64,000 nucleotides of DNA from RHKX01 sp041393495 (GTDB taxonomy: Bacteria; Actinomycetota; Thermoleophilia; Solirubrobacterales; 70-9). Both the position numbers and the translations under genes were made by a program. Of this stretch, positions 1-7,582 are shown in pieces. The notes beneath the pieces were generated by a model that saw only the letters and a list, made by a program, of their open reading frames with translations, was not told the origin of the DNA and made no database searches. Position 1 is the first letter of the stretch, and each line of letters starts with the position of its first letter. The stretch covers positions 1 to 64,000 of the forward strand of contig JAWKKA010000011.1 in assembly GCA_041393495.1 (NCBI GenBank), given 5' to 3'.

Positions 1-1118
1 GCTCGATCAACCCGAAGGTGAGCCCGGCGCTCGACGCGATCGTGCTCAAGGCTCTCGCCAAGGACCCGGCGCAGCGGTTCTCCTCGGCCGCCGAGATGGC
101 GGCGGCCCTCGACGCGGCCGAGGCCGAGCCGGGGGCGCCGGTCGAGCTCGCCGCGATCGCCGGCCGCGAGGACCGCTCGCGGCGCTGGTGGATCATCGCC
201 GCCGTGCTCGTGCTGGTGCTCGCGGGCGGGGCGCTGGCCTGGGTCCTCACCCGTCCGGACATGGTCACCGTGCCCGACGTCACCGGCCAGCCGGAGGCGG
301 AGGCGACGATCGAGCTGCAGGGCGCCGGCCTGGAGGTCGGGACCGAGCGGATCGAGAGCAAGATCCCCGAGGGCGAGGTGATCGAGCAGGACCCGTCCGG
401 CGGCAGCGAGGCGGAGAAGGGCACGACGGTGACGATCACGGTCAGCCTCGGCCCCGGCGCCGTGCCGGTGCCGGAGGTCGCCGGGATGACGGTGCCCGAG
501 GCGCGGCGGGTCCTACAGCGCAAGAGCTTCGAGGTGATGGTCGAGAGGCGCTCGTCGAAGTCGGTGCCGAAGGGGAAGGTGATCGGTACCGACCCGTCGG
601 CAGGGACCAGGCTCGAGTCGGGCGAGACCGTGACGATCCTCGCCTCGACCGGGGTGAAGACGGCGACCGTGCCGAACGTGCTCGGCCTCGATCGCGTCAC
701 CGCGACGACGCAGCTCCGCAAGGCGGGATTCGTCGTCAACGCCAACCCGCGCGACTCCGACGAGCCCGCCGACACCGTGCTCGAGCAGGACCCGGTGGGC
801 GGCGAGGAGGCCGAGGTCGGCTCCGAGGTGACGATCATCTACTCGAGCGGCGTCGGCACGATCACGCTCGGTGACTACGTCGGCCAGAAGCTCTCCTACG
901 CGCAGCGCAAGCTCGCTGCCCAGGGGCTCTCGGTCTCGATCGTCGAACGCGAGACCAGCGACTCCGCCGAGGACGGGATCGTCCTCGCGCAGGCGCCGAG
1001 CGGCGGCACGAACCTGAGTCCCGGCGACCGGGTCACGCTCACCGTCGGCGACTTCCAGGCGCCGACCGACACCACGCCGACCGACACGACCGACACGACC
1101 GGCGGTGCATCGCCGTGA
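1..1118 (+). CDS. Ser/Thr protein kinase with PASTA domains, C-terminal part (5' end outside window)
   Basis: The open frame enters from the left edge in the phase whose first full codon is at position 3. The first residues (IVLKALAKDPAQRF) are the last helix of a Hanks-type kinase domain. A single membrane helix follows (about residues 58-77 from the GTG at 18), then four PASTA repeats (about 82-146, 147-214, 215-281, 282-345) and a Thr/Asp-rich tail. PASTA domains bind muropeptides or lipid II, so this is a PknB/StkP-like receptor kinase for cell-wall control. Its TGA overlaps the GTG start of ddl (GTGA), so the two peptidoglycan genes are probably co-transcribed. The catalytic lobe is not visible. 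The family call is firm; the exact PknB orthology is not. Confidence 0.93.
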   Translation, partial: SINPKVSPALDAIVLKALAKDPAQRFSSAAEMAAALDAAEAEPGAPVELAAIAGREDRSRRWWIIAAVLVLVLAGGALAWVLTRPDMVTVPDVTGQPEAEATIELQGAGLEVGTERIESKIPEGEVIEQDPSGGSEAEKGTTVTITVSLGPGAVPVPEVAGMTVPEARRVLQRKSFEVMVERRSSKSVPKGKVIGTDPSAGTRLESGETVTILASTGVKTATVPNVLGLDRVTATTQLRKAGFVVNANPRDSDEPADTVLEQDPVGGEEAEVGSEVTIIYSSGVGTITLGDYVGQKLSYAQRKLAAQGLSVSIVERETSDSAEDGIVLAQAPSGGTNLSPGDRVTLTVGDFQAPTDTTPTDTTDTTGGASP

Positions 1119-2080
1119 GGGTCGCGGTGCTCCGCGGCGGCCGCTCCAGCGAGCACGAGATCTCGCTGCTCTCCGGCGCCGCCGTGGCCGCCGGCCTCCG
1201 CGCCGCGGGCCACGAGACCGTCGATGTCGTCATCGCCCGTGACGGACGCTGGAGCTGCGAGGGCGTCGAGGTCGACCTGCGCCCCGCGGCCGGGTTGCTC
1301 GGCTGCGACGCCGCCTTCCCGGTCCTGCACGGCCCGTTCGGCGAGGACGGGACGATCCAGGGCCTGCTCGAGTGCCTCGACGTCCCCTACGTCGGCCCCG
1401 GGGTGCTGGCCGCGGCGGTGACGATCGACAAGCTGATCTTCAAACGGCTGCTCAGCGAGCGCGGGATCGCCCAGGTCGGCTTCTGTCAGGCCGGGGGGGA
1501 GGGCTGGCGCGAGCGGGCCGAGGCGCTGGGCTTCCCGGTCTGGGTGAAGCCGTCGCGGCTCGGCTCCAGCGTCGGCATCCTCAGGGTGGACGAGCCGGAC
1601 GGCCTCGACGCTGCCGTAGCGACGGCGCTCGAGCACGACCCACGGGTGATCGTCGAGGCCCACTGCGACGGCCTCGAGGTCGAGTGCTCGGTGATCGGCA
1701 ACGACGAGCCGGAGACCTCGCTGCCGGGCCGGCTCGTGATCAATGCCGACTGGTACGACTACGCCGCCAAGTACGAGCCCGGCGGCATGGACCTCGTCGT
1801 GCCGGCGCCGATCGGCGACGAAGCGATCGGGCGCGTCCGCGCCCTCGCCGCCGAGGTCTACCGCTCCTGCGGCTGCACCGGCCTCGCCCGCTGCGACTTC
1901 TTCGTGGCCGACGACGGCGAGGTCCTCGTCAACGAGCTCAACACGATCCCCGGCTTCACCGAGACGAGCGTCTTCGCGAAGCTCTTCGAGGCCACCGGCG
2001 TTCCCTATCCGGAGCTCTGCGACCGGCTCGTCACGCTGGCGCTCGAGCGTCATGCCAGCGAGCGCGAGTACCGGTTCTGA
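1115..2080 (+). CDS. ddl: D-alanine--D-alanine ligase
   Basis: This cytosolic ATP-grasp enzyme joins two D-alanines to make the peptidoglycan-precursor dipeptide. The N-terminal signature GGRSSEHEIS is at residues 8-17, HGPFGEDGTIQG at about 72-83, the ATP-grasp segment VKPSRLGSSVGI at about 134-145, and the Mg2+-binding NELNTIPGFT at about 283-292. At 321 residues it has normal family length. The GTG start overlaps the TGA of the PASTA kinase by four bases, implying translational coupling and linking wall sensing to precursor supply. Downstream is a convergent gap holding a hairpin and a tandem repeat. Confidence 0.95.
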   Translation: MRVAVLRGGRSSEHEISLLSGAAVAAGLRAAGHETVDVVIARDGRWSCEGVEVDLRPAAGLLGCDAAFPVLHGPFGEDGTIQGLLECLDVPYVGPGVLAAAVTIDKLIFKRLLSERGIAQVGFCQAGGEGWRERAEALGFPVWVKPSRLGSSVGILRVDEPDGLDAAVATALEHDPRVIVEAHCDGLEVECSVIGNDEPETSLPGRLVINADWYDYAAKYEPGGMDLVVPAPIGDEAIGRVRALAAEVYRSCGCTGLARCDFFVADDGEVLVNELNTIPGFTETSVFAKLFEATGVPYPELCDRLVTLALERHASEREYRF

Positions 2081-2113
2081 GCGCGACGGACGCCGCGGCC
2101 GTCACGCCTTCCC

Positions 2114-2158
2114 CGCGAGCGACGAATAGCTCACAAACATTGTGAGGTTCTCGTCGTT
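2114..2158. repeat. Hairpin element sharing a 24-bp core with a second copy at 57867-57890
   Basis: The inner arms CTCACAA (2130-2136) and TTGTGAG (2140-2146) form a perfect 7-bp stem around a 3-base loop. The outer arms CGACGA (2120-2125) and TCGTCG (2151-2156) pair across a symmetric 4-base internal loop. Bases 2114-2137 are identical over 24 positions to the reverse complement of 57867-57890. Both copies lie between convergent genes and next to short tandem repeats. It could be a bidirectional terminator or a REP-like dispersed element. The identity is read directly; the function is inferred. Confidence 0.7.
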
Positions 2159-2192
2159 GACCCGGAGTCAGCGGAGGGGTCGGGCCCGGCGA

Positions 2193-2310
2193 GAGCGGTC
2201 AGGCCCGGCGAGAGCGGTCAGGCCCGGCGGGAGCGGTCAGGCCCGCGGGAGCGGTCAGGCCCGGCGGGAGCGGTCAGGCCCGGCGGGAGCGGTCAGGCCC
2301 GACGGGAGCG
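2193..2310. repeat. Tandem array of a 19-bp unit, about six copies
   Basis: The unit GAGCGGTCAGGCCCGGCGG repeats about six times, with one copy a base shorter and a few substitutions, and ends in a degenerate copy near 2310. The array is flanked by a 12-bp direct repeat, GCGGAGGGGTCG, at 2171-2182 and 2321-2332. It fills the convergent gap between ddl and the kinase at 2346-3818. Although open in some frames, the repeated peptide resembles no protein, so it is called non-coding. There are no CRISPR-like spacers. Confidence 0.85.
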
Positions 2311-2345
2311 ACCCGACGCGGCGGAGGGGTCGTCGTCCGGTCGGA

Positions 2346-3818
2346 TCAGCTCAACAGGCGGACGTCGAAGATCTCGGCCGGCGTGCCCGCCTCGACGCTC
2401 GTGATCCAGATCAGGAAGTAGCGGTTCGGCTCGCTCGTGTCGAGGTCGATGACCATCCTCTTCTCGGCGGTCAGCTCGCTCGTCAGCGGGTCGCCCCAGC
2501 CCGCGATCTCGGTCGGCGGGGAGGCGAGGTTCGAGCCATAGATCTCGAACGTCCAGGCTCCGCCGCCGGTCCGCAGTCCCATCTGGCTCGGCGTCACCGG
2601 TTCGCCGGCATCGACGTAGAGGCCGACGCCGCTCTTGAGGCCCTCGAGGCCGGTCGTGTAGTCCTCGGTGCTCCAGCCGGTGGTCGGGGTGCCGTCGATC
2701 GCCAGGCCGGTCTCCTCGGAGTGCTCGCCGCCGTCGCCCTCGGGGTCGAAGTCGGTCGCCGACTCGATCGCGATCGGCGCCCCACCGCCGCTCCCCGGCG
2801 GCGCCTTCTTCGACGGGCCCTCGTTGCCGCTCAGCGCCGCGATCGCGATCGCGGCGGCCGCCGCGGCGGCGAGGAGCAGGACGCCAGCCCAGGAGATCTG
2901 CCGCCGGGTGAAGATCCGCCGGCGCCGTTCGGGGACCGAGTCGAGGACCGATGTCGCCTCGCCGGTCGCGCCACCGGCGCGGGCCACCTCCACCTCGAGG
3001 GCGTGCTCGAGGTCGGCGAGGAAGCCGCCCATGTCGTCGTAGCGGTCCTGCGGATCCTTCGCGGTCGCCTTCTCGACCGCGGCGGCGAGCACCGCCGAGG
3101 CGTCGGGTCGGCGGCGCTGGACGTTCGGCACCGTCTCGTTGACGTGCTTCATCGCGACCCCGACCTGGGTCTCCGCCTTGAACGGGACCTCGCCGGTCAT
3201 CATCTCGTAGAGGAGGATCCCGAGCGAGTAGACGTCGGTGCGGGCGTCGATCTCCCGCCCCATCGCCTGCTCGGGCGAGACGTAGTCGGTCGTGCCGAGG
3301 ACGCGTCCGGTCGCCGTCAGGCCGTGGGACTCGAGCGACAGCGCGATGCCGAAGTCGGTGATCTTCGCCCGTCCCTCGGGGTCGATGAGGACGTTCTGCG
3401 GCTTGACGTCGCGGTGGATCAGCCGCGCCTGGTGGGCCGCCTGAAGCCCACGGCCGATCTCGATCGCGTAGGCCGTCGCCTCGTCGAGCGGCAGCCTGCC
3501 CTCGGCCGCGATCCGCTGCTTGAGCGTCTGGCCGGGGACGTACTCGAAGACGATGAACGGTCGGCCGCCCTCCTCGCCGGCATCGATCACCCCGACGAGG
3601 TTCGGATGCGAGAGCTGGGCGACCGCGCGCGCCTCGCGGCGGAAGCGCTCGAGCTGGTCGGCCTGCTCGGAGATCTCGCCGTGGAGGACCTTGATCGCGA
3701 CGTGGCGGCCGAGCGTCTCGTCGACGGCCAGATAGACCGTCGACATCCCGCCGCTGCCCAGCTTCGACTCCAGCCGGTAGCGGCCGGAGAGCATCGTCCC
3801 GATCATCGTCGTGCTCAT
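2346..3818 (-). CDS. Membrane Ser/Thr protein kinase with C-terminal discoidin-like extracellular domain
   Basis: Residues about 12-275 form a complete Hanks-type kinase: glycine loop LGSGGMSTVY (20-29), Lys43 in VAIK, HRDVKPQN with Asp127, and DFG at 145-147. A basic stretch and one membrane helix (about 300-320) follow. The outer part (about 345-490) resembles the F5/8-type carbohydrate-binding domain found at the ends of some actinobacterial kinases and MurJ proteins (DFDPEGDGGEHSEE, then DGTPTTGWSTEDY). It probably senses an outside ligand, perhaps glycan, and signals inward by phosphorylation. Ligand and targets are unknown. The start at 3818 lacks a clear Shine-Dalgarno; Met5 and Met9 are alternatives. 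Confidence 0.9.
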   Translation of the reverse strand: MSTTMIGTMLSGRYRLESKLGSGGMSTVYLAVDETLGRHVAIKVLHGEISEQADQLERFRREARAVAQLSHPNLVGVIDAGEEGGRPFIVFEYVPGQTLKQRIAAEGRLPLDEATAYAIEIGRGLQAAHQARLIHRDVKPQNVLIDPEGRAKITDFGIALSLESHGLTATGRVLGTTDYVSPEQAMGREIDARTDVYSLGILLYEMMTGEVPFKAETQVGVAMKHVNETVPNVQRRRPDASAVLAAAVEKATAKDPQDRYDDMGGFLADLEHALEVEVARAGGATGEATSVLDSVPERRRRIFTRRQISWAGVLLLAAAAAAAIAIAALSGNEGPSKKAPPGSGGGAPIAIESATDFDPEGDGGEHSEETGLAIDGTPTTGWSTEDYTTGLEGLKSGVGLYVDAGEPVTPSQMGLRTGGGAWTFEIYGSNLASPPTEIAGWGDPLTSELTAEKRMVIDLDTSEPNRYFLIWITSVEAGTPAEIFDVRLLS

Positions 3819-3958
3819 CCGATCAGGAGGGGAGGGGGTCGGGCGAGGGCATCAGCGCATGTATTTTGGACGAATGCCCCCGCGCGAGCGGTAAGGGGCC
3901 GGTGGCGACATGGAGCTTGCGTGCGAGCACGGATTTCAGGCGATCGGTTGGACCGGCC

Positions 3959-4807
3959 ATGCCCGTTGAGGTGAGGGCCGTCACCGACCCGGCGTGCGCG
4001 TGGTCATGGGGGAGCGAGCCGAAGCTGCGCCGGCTCGCCTGGGAGTACGGCGACCGCCTCGATTGGCGCTGGGTGATGGGCGGGATGGTCCGCGAGGTCG
4101 GCCCCGGCCAACGGGCGCGCTACGCCCGCGTCTGGCCGAACGTCGCGGTCGAGAGCGGGATGCCGTTCGATCCGCGGCTGTGGGCCGATGGCGGCATCGG
4201 GTCGAGCTATCCGGCCTGCCAGGCGGTCGTCGCCGCCGGCGAGCAGGGCAGGTCCGCGGCCGAGGCCTATCTGCGGCGACTCCGGGAGGGGCTGATGTTC
4301 GGCCGCCGGCGCCTCGACCGCGTCTCCGAGCTGATCGCCCTCGCCGGCGAGGTCACCGAGGCCGCCCTCGACCCGGGGCGCTTCGAGATCGACCTGCGCT
4401 CGGCGGCGATCCTCGAGCGGTTCGCCGACCAGCTCGAGGAGGCCCGGCGGATCCCCGAGCAGGCGATCGCCGAGAACGCGACCGGCTGCACCGGGCCGAT
4501 CGAGCGGGTCACGTTCCCGTCGCTGACGTTCGTCGCCGCCGACGGCACCAAGCGCGGCGTCTATGGCTGGCAACCGTACGAGCTCTACTCCGAGGCCGCC
4601 GCCGCCGCCGGCGCCGGCGACCCGGGGCCCGGCGCGCCCGACCCGCTCGCGGCCGTCGATCGCCTCGGCCTGCTCGCGACGCGCGAGATCGAGGAGCTCT
4701 GCGGGCTGTCGCGGATCGACGCGGAGGCATCGCTGTGGGGGTTGGCGCGGGACGGGGTCCTCGAACCGGTGACGGCGATGACTGGGAACCTCTGGAAACG
4801 GGTATAG
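3959..4807 (+). CDS. DsbA/2-hydroxychromene-isomerase-type thioredoxin-fold protein with CxxS active site
   Basis: The protein begins with a beta strand leading into DPACAWSWG (residues 10-18), the place of the DsbA-family CxxC motif. The second cysteine is replaced by serine (Cys13-Ala-Trp-Ser16). A helical insertion and a late FPSLTFVAADG strand complete the thioredoxin-like fold. With one active-site Cys it may act as a glutathione- or mycothiol-type transferase/isomerase or a monothiol reductant instead of a disulfide oxidase. No signal peptide is seen, so it is probably cytosolic. The ATG at 3959 is chosen because the fold starts right after it; the frame remains open upstream to 3866. 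It is divergent from the kinase at 2346-3818. Confidence 0.8.
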   Translation: MPVEVRAVTDPACAWSWGSEPKLRRLAWEYGDRLDWRWVMGGMVREVGPGQRARYARVWPNVAVESGMPFDPRLWADGGIGSSYPACQAVVAAGEQGRSAAEAYLRRLREGLMFGRRRLDRVSELIALAGEVTEAALDPGRFEIDLRSAAILERFADQLEEARRIPEQAIAENATGCTGPIERVTFPSLTFVAADGTKRGVYGWQPYELYSEAAAAAGAGDPGPGAPDPLAAVDRLGLLATREIEELCGLSRIDAEASLWGLARDGVLEPVTAMTGNLWKRV

Positions 4808-4907
4808 GCAGGGCTCGAGGGGACCCCCGGCGACCGCCGGAGGCGGCTCGTCGGGCCCGGCGGCGGACGGGCGGCCTGTCGAGCGCAGTGGCGCCCCGGG
4901 CGGTCCG

Positions 4908-5909
4908 TCAGCCGCGGCTGACGACGCCGGCCCGGTCGGTGACGGAGCCGACCCGGCGCGCCTCCGGATAGTGGGAGCGAACGACCGCGAGCGCCTCGTC
5001 GAGATCGCGTTCGGGGACGGTCACGCAGAATCCGCAGCCCATGTTGAAGACCTCGTGCATCTCGGCGTCGCCGATCCCGCCGCGCTCGGCGATCAGCGCG
5101 AAGATCGGCTGTGGCGGGAGCGGCTCCTCGATCGCGTAGCCGACGTCGCGTCCGAGCCGGAGCAGGTTGTTGAGCCCGTCGCCGGTGATGTGGGCGAGCC
5201 CGCGCACCTCGACGCCGGAGCCGAGCAGCTCGAGGACCGGCTTGACGTAGATCTCGGTTGGCTCGAGCAGGACGTCGCCGAGCGGTCGGCCGAGCCGCTC
5301 GTCGTCGAGCGCGACGTCGGCGAGGGCCCGGCGGGCGAGCGTGTAGCCGTTCGAGTGCAGGCCGGAAGAGGGCAGGCCGATCACCGCGTCGCCGGGGGCG
5401 ATCGCGTCGCCGGTCACGATCGCGTCGAGCTCGACGACCCCGATCGCGCTGCCGGCCAGCTCGAGTCCGTTGACGACGTCGCCGACCTGGGCGATCTCGC
5501 CGCCGGGGATCTCGATCCCGGCGAGCTCGGCGCCGCGCCGCAGCCCGACCCCGATCGCGTCGCACTGCCCGGGGTCGGCGGTTCGGCAGAGGATGAAGTC
5601 GACGAGCGCGATCGGCTCGGCGCCGACGCAGACGAGGTCGTTGACGTTCATCGCGATGCAGTCGATCCCGATCGTGTCGAAGCGACCGAGCTGCTCGGCG
5701 ACGACCATCTTCGTGCCGACCCCGTCGGTCCCGAACGCGATGCCCCTCGTCGGGTCGAGGCGGAGGACGCTCGCGTAGTGCCCGGGCAACGGGACGACGC
5801 GCGACGGCTTGCCGGTGTCGATCCGCGCGAGATGGGAGACGAGCGCGGCGACGGCGGCGTCGGCGTCGCTCTGGCTCACCCCCGCGCGCGTGTAGGCGTC
5901 CTGGCTCAT
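4908..5909 (-). CDS. purM: Phosphoribosylformylglycinamidine cyclo-ligase (AIR synthetase)
   Basis: PurM closes the imidazole ring of FGAM to AIR, using ATP, in step five of de novo purine synthesis. The family signatures GTDGVGTKM, AMNVNDLVCVGAEP, SSGLHSNGYTLAR, AHITGDGLNNLLR and FNMGCGFC appear in order. The length of 333 residues is normal for the family. The N-terminal AYTRAGVSQSDAD supports the start at 5909, which is preceded by GCGGAG. No other purine gene is adjacent. It lies convergent to the DsbA-like gene and in tandem downstream of uppP. Confidence 0.96.
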   Translation of the reverse strand: MSQDAYTRAGVSQSDADAAVAALVSHLARIDTGKPSRVVPLPGHYASVLRLDPTRGIAFGTDGVGTKMVVAEQLGRFDTIGIDCIAMNVNDLVCVGAEPIALVDFILCRTADPGQCDAIGVGLRRGAELAGIEIPGGEIAQVGDVVNGLELAGSAIGVVELDAIVTGDAIAPGDAVIGLPSSGLHSNGYTLARRALADVALDDERLGRPLGDVLLEPTEIYVKPVLELLGSGVEVRGLAHITGDGLNNLLRLGRDVGYAIEEPLPPQPIFALIAERGGIGDAEMHEVFNMGCGFCVTVPERDLDEALAVVRSHYPEARRVGSVTDRAGVVSRG

Positions 5910-5967
5910 CTCCGCGGCTGATTCAACCGGAGATCTCCGAGCGGGGGTCCCGCGGCGGCCGCACCGG

Positions 5968-6050
5968 GGGCCCTGAGCGGGCTCACCGCCCCGAGGCCGG
6001 CCCGCCGCGCCCGCGCCGGGCCCTGAGCAGGATCACGGCCGCGAGGCCGG
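5968..6050. repeat. 33-bp direct duplication at the 3' end of uppP
   Basis: Bases 5968-6000 and 6018-6050 match at 29 of 33 positions, both starting GGGCCCTGAGC and ending GAGGCCGG. The second copy lies in the last codons of uppP. The first copy spans its stop codon and the spacer toward purM. This looks like a local slippage duplication. Confidence 0.6.
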
Positions 6051-6843
6051 ACCGGTAGGCGGCGTAGGGCCAGAGCGCCCGGTCCCGCTCGACCAGCCGG
6101 ATCAGGCCCTGCGAGGCGAGCGTCGAGGCGAAGGCGACGCCGACGCCGATCGCCGCCGCGCGGGCGAGCGCGGGCTCGGCGTCGCGGCGGCGCAGCCGGC
6201 CCGCCTTGCGGACGGCGGCGGCGGCGATCACCGGCAGCGCCACGGTGCGGGACAGCAGGTTCGCCTCGGCGCGGCCGAAGCGGCGGGCGCGGGCGACGGC
6301 GAGGGTCGATCCGTTGCGGGAGACGCCCGGGGCCAGGGCCGTGGCCTGGGCGATGCCGATCGCGAGCCCGTCGGCCGGCGTCGCCTCGCCGGCGGTGCGG
6401 TCCTGCGGGCAGCGGTCGGCGACGACCATCGCGATCGAGCCGGCGATCAGCCCGGCCGCCGTCGCGCGTGGACCGCCGAGCCGGCGATCGATCGGCTCCT
6501 CGAGCGCGAGCCCGACGGCGACCGCGGGCAGGAAGGAGAGCGCGATCACGGCGACGCGGCGGCCATCGATGCGCCGTATCTCGTCGGCGATCAGGCGTCG
6601 CTGTCCGATCAGCAGGGCGAGGGCGGCGCCGCCGTGGACGGCGACCTCGAACGCCTTGCGGTCCTCGGCGCTGATCTCGTCGAGGTTCCAGCCGAGCAGC
6701 CAGGGAACGGCCCGCAGGTGTGCGGAGCTCGAGACGGGAAGCAGCTCGGTCGGCCCCTGGACGGCGCCCAGGAACGCCGCCCTGCCGGTGCTCAGGCCGG
6801 CGGCGCGCCCCTCCCCTCCGCCGGGCCCGCCGCCCGCGGTCAC
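5983..6843 (-). CDS. uppP: Undecaprenyl-diphosphate phosphatase
   Basis: This integral membrane enzyme recycles undecaprenyl diphosphate to the monophosphate lipid carrier used for peptidoglycan and exopolysaccharide. The two hallmark motifs are present: QGPTELLPVSSSAHL near the N-terminus (family E and PxSSxxHL) and PGVSRNGST in the second half. Several hydrophobic helices surround them and the length of 286 is typical. It sits three bases downstream of the DedA-family gene on the same strand, so they are probably an operon. Carrier recycling fits the nearby glycan cluster. Confidence 0.94.
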   Translation of the reverse strand: MTAGGGPGGGEGRAAGLSTGRAAFLGAVQGPTELLPVSSSAHLRAVPWLLGWNLDEISAEDRKAFEVAVHGGAALALLIGQRRLIADEIRRIDGRRVAVIALSFLPAVAVGLALEEPIDRRLGGPRATAAGLIAGSIAMVVADRCPQDRTAGEATPADGLAIGIAQATALAPGVSRNGSTLAVARARRFGRAEANLLSRTVALPVIAAAAVRKAGRLRRRDAEPALARAAAIGVGVAFASTLASQGLIRLVERDRALWPYAAYRSGLAAVILLRARRGRGGPASGR

Positions 6844-6846
6844 GGG

Positions 6847-7500
6847 TCAGGGCTCCTCGCCGACCGCGACGCCGGACCGGCGGCGGCGCAGGTACCTGAT
6901 CAACAGCCATGCGGCAGCGACGACGATGATCGCCGCGACGAGGTAGTCGACGTAGTGGAGCTTGTCCTTCCAGTCGTCCCAGTTGTCGCCGGCCGAGCGG
7001 CCGATCAGGGTCAAGCCCAGCACCCAGGGGATGCAGCCGAGGAGGGTGAAGATCGTGAAGCGCCAGAACGGCATCTCGGCGACGCCGGCGGGCAGCGAGA
7101 TGAAGGTGCGGACGATCGGCAGCATCCGGCACCAGAAGACGGTCGCCTCGCCGTGCTCGCGGAACCAGCGGTCGGCGGTCTCGAGGTGCTTGTGGTTGAT
7201 GTGGATCAGCCGGTTCTTCTCGAGCAGCTCCTCGCGTCCGAAGTAGCCGGCTGCCCAGGCCAGCCAGGAGCCGACGACGTTGCCGAGCACCCCGGCGGCG
7301 ACGGCCCCCAGCAGGGTCATGTTGCCGTCGCTGACGCTGAAGCCGGCGAACAGCATCGTCGCCTCGCTCGGGATCGGCACGCAGGCGCTCTCGAACGTCA
7401 TCAGGATGAAGACGCCGACGACGCCGATCGCATCGACGACGTCGACCGCGAAGTCGACGATCGGGTCGGTTACCGAGGCGGTCGGAAGCGGGAGCGGCAA
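6847..7500 (-). CDS. DedA/SNARE-associated-family membrane protein
   Basis: The protein has multiple membrane segments and DedA-type features: VFILMTFESACVPIPSEATM near the N-terminus, a CRMLPIVRTFISLPAG loop with the conserved arginine, and a re-entrant helix pattern. DedA proteins include undecaprenyl-phosphate and phospholipid flippases and help maintain membrane potential. Adjacency to uppP suggests a role in lipid-carrier recycling. The first codon is TTG with no clear ribosome binding site, so the true start is uncertain by some residues. The charged tail RYLRRRRSGVAVGEEP is probably cytoplasmic. Confidence 0.9.
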   Translation of the reverse strand: MPLPLPTASVTDPIVDFAVDVVDAIGVVGVFILMTFESACVPIPSEATMLFAGFSVSDGNMTLLGAVAAGVLGNVVGSWLAWAAGYFGREELLEKNRLIHINHKHLETADRWFREHGEATVFWCRMLPIVRTFISLPAGVAEMPFWRFTIFTLLGCIPWVLGLTLIGRSAGDNWDDWKDKLHYVDYLVAAIIVVAAAWLLIRYLRRRRSGVAVGEEP

Positions 7501-7569
7501 GGGCGTCGGTCGGTGCGGTGGAGGCTTGCGCAGCGGGCATCCGGCGAGCCATGCGCGTGGTCGGGACTC

Positions 7570-7575
7570 TACCCT
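7570..7575 (+). promoter_or_regulatory. Candidate -10 (TACCCT) for a leaderless transcript of the FlaA1-type gene
   Basis: TACCCT lies 7 bases before the ATG at 7583, with no Shine-Dalgarno between, so transcription would begin at or next to the start codon. No clear -35 is seen. Confidence 0.5.
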
Positions 7576-7582
7576 TTGGCGG

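Noticed and set aside
2193..2310. Possible CRISPR array
   Set aside because: Units are contiguous 19-mers with no unique spacers, and no cas gene is present.
2142..3974. 610-codon open frame on the plus strand opposite the kinase gene
   Set aside because: It runs through the tandem repeat and mirrors a clear kinase on the other strand. Its product is Arg/Gly/Asp-rich with no recognisable domain, as is usual for antisense frames in very G+C-rich DNA.
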